Under the pieces are notes generated by a model that worked only from the letters and a program-made list of their open reading frames with translations, had not been told where the DNA came from and did no database searches. Shown here in pieces: positions 7,870 to 15,085 of a stretch of 15,085 nucleotides of DNA; the stretch's first letter is position 1, and every line of letters begins with the position of its first letter. The position numbers were made by a program, and so were the translations under genes. Source of the stretch: Monoraphidium neglectum (Eukaryota; Chlorophyta; Chlorophyceae; Sphaeropleales; Selenastraceae); NCBI RefSeq assembly GCF_000611645.1, contig NW_014013093.1, positions 10,964 to 26,048 on the forward strand, given 5' to 3'.

Positions 7870-10421
7870 TTACTGCCCCGATGGCAGCTCCAGCTGCAGG
7901 CCCAGTGAATGAGGGAAAAGCATCTCGAGTCTCTGGAGCCTCCGCGCCGCCACAGCCGCGGCGGCGTCGTCCGCTGCGACGCCGCTCCCTGCCCGGTCGC
8001 TGCCACCGCCGTCCGACGCAGTCTTCGGCTGCCAAGCGTGGCGTTGCGCGGATGATGCCACCAGAGAAGGGAAGCGAGAAGGGGCATTGAGGAGTCTATG
8101 TGAGTGTGCTTGCCAGACGAGCGGATGTAAAATCATGAGGCACTGCAAGGCAGCATGGGGTGCGGGTCTGTGTAGTTGCATTGAAAGTGCCGACTTCCTG
8201 TTTCCCACTTCTGCACACAGCAATGCCAACTCAAGCCATCATCCACGGACGGGACGGACGCCACCTGGCGCCGCTTCTGCCCCACATCGGCAGTGGCCGC
8301 TCCGGCCACTGCTGTGCCGCCAGCGCTGCCGCTGCCGAGCGCGCTGCGCGGCCGAACGGCTGCGCCGCGCTCCCGCTGCCGCTGCTCCCTGATCATCCTG
8401 GGTGTCATGTGGCGGTGCTGGCAGCGCGCGCCCAGGGGACAGTAGCCCTCCAGGAAGGCGGCACACGCGGGCGCGTCCGGGGCGACAGACACGTGGAGGT
8501 AGGGGCAGTCGGCGGCGCTGCACACACCCTGCCGCAAGGAAGGGGGCGACGCAAGATGCTAAGGGGCGGGTGCGTGCGTTGAATGGTGCGGCCACCACAC
8601 GCGCGGGTGTGTGCAGGCACGCACGAACGCGTGCGCATGTGCGCACTCTAACACATAAGCGCATGTACACGCGCGAGCGCACTCACGCTCATGCGTGCGT
8701 GCGTGCACCTCTTCTGACACAGTCCAGCGCCCGCAGGCACACACGTTCGAGACACACGCTACGCACCCATGCCGACAATCAAAAACCTAAAACCATGAGC
8801 ACACAAACAAATTTATACGCCTGGGAACCCGACCTGAAGGAAGAAAGTGCACGCAGGCATCAGCTCCGGCGCCACACGGTGCTGCAGGCGGCAAGCCTTG
8901 CCGTCGCAGCGGCCCAGCAGCCACCGCGTGCAGACCGCCACCTTAGCAGGGTCGTGCACCTTGGGGCAGCGCCCTGCATGCGCAAGGGCGCACTGGCCGT
9001 GCCTGTTCAAGGGTGAGGGTGTTGTGAACGCGTGGTCTGGATTCCCCAGGGTTGGCCACATTGTGTTTATCCGGCCAGTCTCAACCCCAGAACGAGAATC
9101 AAGCCGGCCGTCAAGCAAGCCTTCAAGACAAGCCTCTGCCTGCTTTAAAATTAGCGCGCGACCATCCCCATCACCTGCAGAAGTGCAAGCACAAGCCCCG
9201 CTGCTCCGCCGCGCGCTGCGCCAGCGCCCGCGCCCGCACGTTGCGCAGGCTGCGTGCGAGTGCACTGGACGCCAGGGTGCGCCGCGAGCGTAGGCTGCCG
9301 CCCCGCACCAAGGCCGGCGGCGCACTGACCATGCCCGGCGGCAGGACGGGCCGCGCCTCCTGCGCCGATGTTGCAGCCCCCGCCGCAGCAGTCGCAGGCA
9401 TCGTTGGCGCCTCAGCGCGCCGCAGGCCCTGGGCCGTGACGCTATACAGCCCGGACCCTATCCGCAGCAGCTTTGTCGGCCGGTTCTCAGACGCCGCAGG
9501 TCCCGTTCCGCCCCGCACTCTGCTGCGCCCTGCCCCGGCCGCGGCTGCCGCGCGGGCCCGCCAGGCACGCCGGACCGCGCCAGCGGCCGCAGTGCGGCCA
9601 TGCTGCGCCTGGAGGCGCTCAGCGGCGCGCTTCCGCTTGACGGCCGCCGCGCCGGCCGCCTTGGCTGCTGCCTCACGTGCGTGCTGCGCAAGCTCCGGAG
9701 CCGAGTCGCCGTTGACCCACGTCAGCGCGGCGCCCGGCGTGAGGGACCGCACGCCTGCCCGCCGCAGCTGCGTGCTGGTGCTGTGGTACACAATGGCTGT
9801 GTTGCCGCTGCTGCCACCTGCAGCCACGGCTAGCCCCTCGCGCAGGGCTGACGCGGCCGCTGTACCAGCTGGCTGGGCCGGCCCGAAACGCCTGCGGACG
9901 ATCTGATAGCCACGGCCAGGGCCTGCGCGCGGGCCACCTTGGCCACGGCCGCGGACCGCTACGCTGCGCCCTCCGCGGCCCCACATGGCAGCGGCCTCCA
10001 TCGCCCCCTTGCCTGGACCACGGCCGCGACCAGCGTGCAGGTGCAAGGGATGATGACGCTTGGCGATTGCGCTGCGCGGCCGCAGCGCCGCCACTGTCCG
10101 GCCGCCGCCGCCGCTGGCGGTCGCAAGGCCCAAGGCTTCACCAAACACGCTGGAGGGCAGCTGTGCGGCGGCTGGCCGAAGGTCTATGCTTGCGCCTGAT
10201 GCCGCAGACGCCGGTGCTGCGGCGACGGTTTGTGGCCCTTGTGTCGAGGTGGCGGGTGCGCTCGAGCGCATCAGCTGATTTGGCCGCGTCTGCACATACA
10301 AGGGCTGACGTGATGACGCTGCTGTAGGCGTGGCTTCAATGCCAGGCAGGGCCGCAGGTGCAAGCCCGAGCGCGCGTTTCAGCGGGCGCGGGCCTGCAGG
10401 CACCGCTTGCTTTCCTCCTCC

Positions 10422-10456
<35 letters not shown>

Positions 10457-10520
10457 GTGGTGCTGCTGTTGGTGCTGCTGTTGGTGCTGCTGTTGGTGCT
10501 GCTGTTGGTGCCGCTGTTGG

Positions 10521-10553
<33 letters not shown>

Positions 10554-11039
10554 GGGGGCAGCTGTGATTGCTGCTAGTGCTGGTGCTGGTGCTGGTGCTG
10601 CTGCTTCTGCTGCTGCTGCAATCTGCAAGGCCGTCGGTGCTGTTGCGGGCATGCGGCCAGACTGCTGCTGCCGCGTAGGTTGCTGCGGCTGCCAACAAGC
10701 GGGACCCTTGCGCACACTAGGCACAAGCGCAGGAAGGGCGCACCCAACACCACCACTTGCGCGAGCAGCTGCAGCGGCGAACGGCCCGACCAGGTGCGCG
10801 CAAGGCATTGCACGTTGTGCAGGTGCTGCCGCTGCAAGGGATGCGCCCTCCCTTATGAGGGCAAAGGCATTCCGCTTCTGGTAGGTGGGCTGTGCTGCTG
10901 CATGCCCACCCCGCCCACTGGCAGTGCTGCTGCCCACTGCACCAAGCTGAGCTTGCCCCGCTGCGTGCTGCTCGTCAGCCTGACCACCGTGCACGCCGTC
11001 CACGCGCACAAGCGACTTCCCTTTTCTCGCATAGCTCAT
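7870..11039 (-). CDS. ZC3H3: ZC3H3-like CCCH zinc-finger protein (mRNA 3' processing/export)
   Basis: Four exons read right to left: 11039-9175, 9002-8834, 8528-8265, 8028-7870 (818 residues). Four adjacent CCCH fingers: C617-H638 (C-x8-C-x7-C-x3-H), C646-H663 and C673-H690 (both C-x7-C-x4-C-x3-H), C700-H718 (C-x7-C-x5-C-x3-H). The text KVHDPAKVAVCTRWLLGRC, MPACTFFLQGVC and FLEGYCPLGARC follows animal ZC3H3 closely as I remember it; that nuclear factor associates with the cleavage/polyadenylation machinery and supports poly(A) mRNA export. The N-terminal exon is low complexity: Ala run at 163-173, TAAP repeats at about 174-193, and an RG/RGG-rich stretch at about 333-385 typical of RNA-binding proteins. 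The start is the first ATG after an in-frame stop at 11081-11079. Finger exons are secure. The last exon is less so; it was chosen because its frame has very high third-position GC and matches phase 0. Confidence 0.83.
8529..8833 (-). other. Intron splitting CCCH finger 3, rich in alternating purine-pyrimidine sequence
   Basis: Donor cttcag|GTCGGG at 8834/8833 and acceptor ttgcggcag ending at 8529 join TFFLQ to GVCSAADC in phase 0, which restores the third finger. The centre, about 8590-8760, is CA/CG/TG-alternating simple sequence. Confidence 0.85.
8590..8760. repeat. Imperfect CA/CG/TG alternating tract
   Basis: Mixed ACAC, GCGC, TGCGTGCG and GTGTG blocks in near-continuous purine-pyrimidine alternation. 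It lies wholly within an intron of the ZC3H3-like gene. Confidence 0.8.
10461..10520 (-). repeat. Five 12-base tandem repeats coding Thr-Ala-Ala-Pro
   Basis: Plus-strand unit tgctgctgttgg, five copies, the last with one change (ccg). On the minus strand they encode TAAP repeats at about residues 174-193 of the ZC3H3-like protein. Confidence 0.92.
10521..10553 (-). repeat. Eleven GCA (CAG-sense) codons, polyalanine
   Basis: Eleven pure TGC units on the plus strand, read in the ZC3H3-like frame as GCA, Ala 163-173. The transcribed repeat is again CAG/GCA in sense. Confidence 0.93.
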
Positions 11040-11296
11040 CGGTGTATGCTCATATGCCCCCGCGTGCAGAGGCAACACTCAGAATCACTCCCATGAATAC
11101 ACGCACGGGGCGATAAGACCGAAATCAAGTAAGTTACGGTGCCGTTCAAATGAATCACGATGGGATGCGAGACTTGGGCTCTCAAAAGTGTGGGATGGAC
11201 TGCGATGCAATGCACTGCCAGTTTTTCCTGCCAGGGTGCTGGTGGCGGTGCCAGCATCCTCATTGCAATGCAACCATCCGGGAATTACTGCGTTAA

Positions 11297-11330
11297 GTGC
11301 ACTGGATTCAGAACTCTGAATCCAGTGCAC
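11297..11330. repeat. Perfect inverted repeat, 16-base arms, 2-base centre
   Basis: Left arm gtgcactggattcaga, centre ac, right arm tctgaatccagtgcac; the arms are exact reverse complements. It could form a hairpin in RNA or a cruciform in DNA. It lies about 260 bases upstream of the ZC3H3-like start codon. No target-site duplication is obvious. Confidence 0.95.
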
Positions 11331-12299
11331 CCTGTTGTGTTTGAAGCTACGCAGACGGAGGGCAGCACAGGCAGGTCTGCTGTGTGGTCTGTTGTGGTCG
11401 CCGGTGTGGCCCTGAGTTGGATCGTCAGCACCTGGCTTGGGTGCTCGTGGCTTGTTCGTACGGCACGTGATGCACATCACATGTATGCTGTGGAGTTGTA
11501 ACGACCTACATTCCGTAGAGTTTATGTACTGAAAAGAAACTATGCAGCATGATGATGTCATGAGCAACATTCGTCGTGCACCTCAGCTGTCCATGGGCCA
11601 CATGACTCCCATTTGCGTATAGAAATTACGATCTCTAGACCGTAAAATCCCGGCAAGAAGCCCCTGGGACATGTTTGAGCTGTTGACACGGATGTCGTTG
11701 GGCAACCGAGCAAGTGGGCTGGGTGCATGCTTGGACTGCTACTGATTGGTCAACTGGCTCAGTGATATCCTGCAAACAAACTAGTTCACTTCGTTTAGCT
11801 TCGTCACAGGCATATAACAAGATCGATGTTGCAGCAAGGACAGCGCCCAGAGCCCCAAACTCATGCCCCGGCGGGGTACGGCCGCCAGCTCGTGCGATTT
11901 GCGAACTTGCTGCAACTCCGGTCTCCAGCAGGATCGTCATTCGTGTGTCAATACTATGAAACAACTGGCAACGACAACATAATTGCGTAGACAGAAGGCC
12001 GTAACGAGCTTTCACCCGACTAATGGCCTGGAGTGTCGTTGTGCTGTTCACATACACTGCTGAGGTGACGGTAGAACTACAATAATCTATCATCAGTCTT
12101 AGAGTAGGTCCACTTCTCCGGCAGGTGGCAGCGACGCATCAAACATCCGCTGTCCAAGAGAACGGAGCTTGCTGGGGACTGGCTCGGCCTTTTGTGTGAA
12201 GATATACGCCCACTAAGGTCCGTGGAACGAGGAGCGCGTGCTTGGTGTGCCACCTCCTCGGCTCAGCGTGCTCCATGTGCACCCAAGGCGCCTGAGAGC

Positions 12300-12306
12300 T
12301 TTATAT
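12300..12306 (+). promoter_or_regulatory. TATA-like element upstream of the TBC gene
   Basis: TTTATAT about 85 bases before the ATG at 12390 and about 240 before the alternative ATG at 12545. The spacing suits a promoter serving the 12390 start, but single short A/T motifs are weak evidence. Confidence 0.25.
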
Positions 12307-12389
12307 GTACCGGGAATGTATTTCAGGCATCCAGTGTTGCTGAAGTTGAGTTTCAGTGTTGCTATAAGTTGCATACCATCCTCCTCTCG

Positions 12390-12668
12390 ATGCGCCGAGT
12401 CACGCGCTTCTCCGCATCGCCGCTGCGCAACTCACCTGCAGCACTGGGTTTGGTGGGGCGTACAAGGACCCTGGCGATGTGGGCGGGCCACGCTTTGTAG
12501 CGGCGCGGCGCCCCGCGCAGGGCCGGCGGCGCGGCTGGGCGGTGATGGCGGGCACAGGCCCAGCAGCAATTGAGCAGCATGCTGAGCACCGGCAGCAGCG
12601 AGAATCCGGTGCAGGGACAGAGGATGGCTGCTCTCCCTCGCTTGCAGGCGCTTACGAAAGCGAGCGAC

Positions 12669-12717
<49 letters not shown>

Positions 12718-14989
12718 ACGGCAGCACCAACAGCAGCAGCAACAGCAGCAGCAGGCGTGGGACCCCGGGGACCCGACGCCCTCTTCAACTGCGCGGCAGG
12801 CGGCCCCTTGTCAAACGCCTTGCCACGGCTGCGACGCTTGCAGCAGTTGCGACCCGCCCCGGGGCTCCCGCAGCCGGGGCGGGGCGCGCCCCGGCCGGCG
12901 GCCGGCGGGACGCGACCGGGGCGCCGTGCGGCCCGGCCACACGCGCAGCGCCACGCTGGCGGACAGCTCGGACCTTGACGACTCGACCGATACCAGTGAG
13001 TTCAGCTCATCCAGCCTAGGCAGCGGCTCTGGAGCGGGCAGCGCCGACGGCAGCGGCGGAGCTGCGCACCCAGTCGGCGGGGGCGGCGGTGGCGACGAAG
13101 GCGCCGGTGCCGACGGTCGCAGCAGCGGCGCCGGTAACGGGGGGCCGGTGCTGGGGGAACCGACGTCGGGCCGCCAGGGCGGCCAGGGCAGCCAGGGCGG
13201 CCAGGGCGGCCAGGGCGGCCAGGGCGGCCAGGGCGGCCAGGGCGGCCAGGGCGGCCAGGGCGGCCAGGGCGGCGGCAGCAGCAGCGGGCAGGCTTTTGGC
13301 CAGGACGGCTGCAGCTATAGCGCTGGCGCGGGTGCGGACGATGCGGGTCGCAGCAGCAGCGTCAGCGCCGCCGCGAGCGCGCTGCGCATCAAGCGGCTGA
13401 ATAACGACCCGGACTACGAGGTGCCGGAAGGTAGGCGGGCGGCTGGCGGGGCGTGGCAGCTGGTGGTCCATAGCCGATCAGCGCGCGTGTGCCTTGCCAG
13501 GGCGTCAACCGCCAATGAAAAGTGCACTGGCGTTCAGGCGCAAACACAAGGTCGGGGCTCAGGGCTTGGCCGGTCGCTCCTCAGGCTGGCGCGGTCCTCC
13601 AGCCAGCTTGCAACCTGAGCACACCCAGCGCCGTGCGCCTTCTACTTTGTTCCCTGGCTGCATATGGCGCATGACGCATGGCGCATGGCGACCCCCTCCC
13701 GTCGCGCGAGCCAGCCGCTTGGCCCCCAATCTCACCTTCGATTCCGCCGCAATCCCCTGCACCTCGCCAGGCAAGCTGACCGAGACCCAGGTGGTGCTGG
13801 CGCGCGGCGATGAGCTGGCGGTGGACCGCTATGGCTTCATCCTCGCCCCCGAGGAGGCCCGCGCCCGCGCCGCCGCCGCGCGCTGCCGCCGCACCAAGGC
13901 GCAGGCCAAGCGCGACGCGCGGGCGGTGGCCAAGTGGCGGAAGATGCTGGGCTGCGGGCGCGAGGACTTTGTGGCGTACATGGAGCGGCGGCCGGCCAAG
14001 GTCAAGCGGCGCGTCCGCAAGGGCATCCCTGACGAGTTCCGGGGCCTGGTGTGGCAGTACCTGTCGGGTGAGGCCGGGGCGGCCACGCTTTTGGGGCGGG
14101 GCCCGGTGGGCAGGCTGGCCGGCCGGCGGCATGTTGAGTGGAGGGTGGTCCCCGTCGAAGCTGTGCGTGGAAGCTTGGCTTGGTGGCTAGTTGAGATTGG
14201 GCTTGGTGTGGATGGCCTCCACTCAACACCAAGCACCCCCGACCCTGAATCTTACGCCTTGCCCCCCACCACCTGCCGGCCATCCCCCTGCCCTCCCCTC
14301 CCGTGCCGCGCGCAGGCGGCCGCGCGCTGATGTCGGCGCACCCCGCGCTGTACGGCCGCCTGCTGTCGTCCTCCAACGAGGCGGTCGACATGGAGATCAT
14401 GCGCGACCTCAACCGCACCTTCCCCAACCACGTGCTCTTCAGCCAGCGCCAGGGCCCCGGCCAGCGCTGCCTCTTCCACGTGCTGCGCGCCTTCTCGGCC
14501 TGGGACGCGCGCGTCGGGTACGTGCAGGGCATGGGGTTTGTGGCGGCGGTGCTGCTCATGTACATGTCTGAGGAGGAGGCCTTCTGGACGCTCGCGGCGC
14601 TCGTCCGCGGCGCGGTGCACCCGCCGCTGGAGGGGCTCTACACGCCCGGCATGCCGCTGCTGCAGCTGTGCCTGCGGCAGTTCACGGCGCTGCTGCGGCA
14701 GGAGCTGCCGCGGCTCGGCGCCCACATGGCGGAGGAGGGCGTGGAGCCGAGCATGTACTGCACGCACTGGTTCAACACCGTTTTCGCGTACAGCCTGCCG
14801 TTTGAGCACCTGCTGCGCGTGTGGGACGTCTTCCTGCTGGAGGGCATGAAGACGGTCTTCCGCGTCGGCCTCGCGCTGCTGGCCAGCGCCGCGGACGAGC
14901 TGACGGCGGCGCCGTTCGAGAAGCTCGTGGGGCGGCTCAATGCGCGCAAGTTCCCCGCGCTGCGGCGGCCGCCGGACTCGCTCATGCGG
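12390..14989 (+). CDS. TBC-domain Rab GTPase-activating protein, 3' partial
   Basis: Preferred exons: 12390-12459, 12648-13430, 13771-14067, 14316-14989, then a GTGAGC donor at 14990 and intron to the window edge (608 residues so far). The N-terminus is low complexity: a Gln-rich run (32-59), a Cys/Arg/Gly stretch, an acidic Ser/Asp patch (LADSSDLDDSTD) and 11 Gly-Gln-type repeats (199-231). A basic linker KWRKMLG leads into RKGIPDEFRGLVWQYLSG, the start of the TBC domain (about 366 onward). Both catalytic signatures are present: arginine finger IMRDLNR (IxxDxxR, R417) and glutamine finger YVQ (Q454). It should therefore stimulate GTP hydrolysis by a Rab and act in membrane traffic; the target Rab is not predictable here. 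The start is uncertain: a simpler model begins at ATG 12545 without the first intron and adds 11 residues to this numbering. Exons from 12648 onward are firm. Confidence 0.85.
12671..12754 (+). repeat. CAG/CAA run coding for a Gln-rich tract
   Basis: Twelve pure CAG codons at 12671-12706, followed by CAG/CAA with single CGG and CAC interruptions: 28 codons, 26 of them Gln. It lies in the N-terminal region of the TBC protein. Confidence 0.95.
13172..13270 (+). repeat. Eleven 9-base tandem repeats (ggccagggc) coding Gly-Gly-Gln
   Basis: A minisatellite of 11 units. The first (cgccagggc) and third (agccagggc) differ by one base and the rest are identical. In frame it gives GRQ/GGQ/GSQ then repeated GGQ in the TBC protein. 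Contiguous identical units without spacers rule out a CRISPR array. Confidence 0.95.
13431..13770 (+). other. Intron of the TBC gene
   Basis: Donor GTAGGC at 13431 and acceptor acctcgccag ending at 13770 join NNDPDYEVPE to KLTETQVVLARG through a split Gly codon (phase 1). At 340 bases it is the longest fully visible intron in the window. No coding signal is seen inside. Confidence 0.85.
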
Positions 14990-15085
14990 GTGAGCGCGCC
15001 CCCGAGAAGCCGTGCGGGCGAGGGGGGGGGGGTGTGCGGGCGGGTGGGTGCGAGTGTGGGTTTGCGAGGTGCGGAACGGGAGCAC
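14990..15085 (+). other. Intron (right part missing) of the TBC gene
   Basis: Begins with a strong GTGAGC donor after the codons for SLMR, phase 0. It contains a G run of about 13 at roughly 15021-15033 and G/T-rich sequence. The remaining C-terminal exon or exons of the TBC protein lie beyond the window. Confidence 0.8.

Larger units (their letters stand above)
11040..12389. promoter_or_regulatory. Divergent intergenic region between the ZC3H3-like and TBC genes
   Basis: About 1.35 kb, visibly more AT-rich than the flanking exons. It should contain the promoters and 5' leaders of both genes. Open frames at 11160-11501 (plus) and 11635-12093 (minus) show no domain and no coding-like third-position GC. 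Visible elements are a 34-base palindrome at 11297-11330, a 14-base palindrome at 11467-11480, an ATTGG (inverted CCAAT) at about 11743 and a TATA-like TTTATAT at 12300-12306. An unrecognised short gene or transposon remnant cannot be excluded. Confidence 0.6.

Noticed and set aside
9052..9906. Plus-strand open frame of 284 codons opposite the ZC3H3-like exon
   Set aside because: Mirror image of the Ala/Arg-rich coding exon, with no recognisable domain; the minus frame runs into CCCH fingers.
11160..11501. Plus-strand open frame of 113 codons in the divergent region
   Set aside because: It reads straight through the 34-base palindrome and has no domain or coding composition. The TGTAA overlapping its stop is probably coincidental.
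11635..12093. Minus-strand open frame of 152 codons in the divergent region
   Set aside because: No domain, coding bias or clear splice context; a weak hydrophobic patch alone is not enough to call a gene.
12570..13019. Plus-strand frame with a polyserine run
   Set aside because: The AGC reading of the CAG tract. Only the Gln frame continues to the TBC domain through the 13430/13771 junction.
13172..13270. Possible CRISPR-like repeat array
   Set aside because: Nine-base units with no spacers, in frame within an exon: a coding minisatellite.

Overview
The window reads as nuclear DNA of a GC-rich green alga, most likely a core chlorophyte. Four genes are split by short GT-AG introns of about 160-340 bases. 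Coding third positions are strongly G/C. TGTAA-type poly(A) signals lie downstream of stop codons, and CAG runs are frequent. I see no operons, ribosome binding sites, tRNA or rRNA genes, CRISPR arrays or insertion sequences. The species cannot be fixed from sequence alone.

Layout: (1) 235-3317, plus strand, cut at its 5' end by the window edge: a RAF-like/TKL protein kinase in seven visible exons, with a long low-complexity tail carrying a 22-Gln run. (2) 7102-4065, minus strand: a complete five-exon gene for a 737-residue armadillo-like helical protein ending in two MYND zinc fingers. (3) 11039-7870, minus strand: a four-exon, 818-residue ZC3H3-like CCCH zinc-finger protein, expected to act in nuclear mRNA 3'-end processing or export. 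(4) about 12390-14989, plus strand, running off the right edge: a TBC-domain Rab GTPase-activating protein with both catalytic fingers and a Gln/Gly-rich N-terminus. Exon borders were set by hand from splice sites, reading-frame phase and recognisable domain sequence.

Genes 1 and 2 converge on 3318-4064, where their predicted 3' ends overlap. Genes 3 and 2 are in tandem on the minus strand, separated by 7103-7869. Genes 3 and 4 diverge from an AT-richer intergenic region, 11040-12389. The four products (signalling kinase, ARM-MYND protein, RNA-binding factor, Rab-GAP) form no obvious pathway; this looks like ordinary gene neighbourhood rather than a coordinated system.

The most notable pattern is that every gene carries a triplet-repeat run whose transcribed sense is CAG, whatever the gene orientation. 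It is read as Gln in genes 1 and 4, as Ala in gene 3, and is apparently untranslated just before the gene 2 start. Other points worth checking are DFN in place of DFG in the kinase, a probable GC-AG intron, a Cys-to-His change in the first MYND finger, a 34-base palindrome in the divergent intergenic region, and repeat-filled introns between zinc-finger exons.
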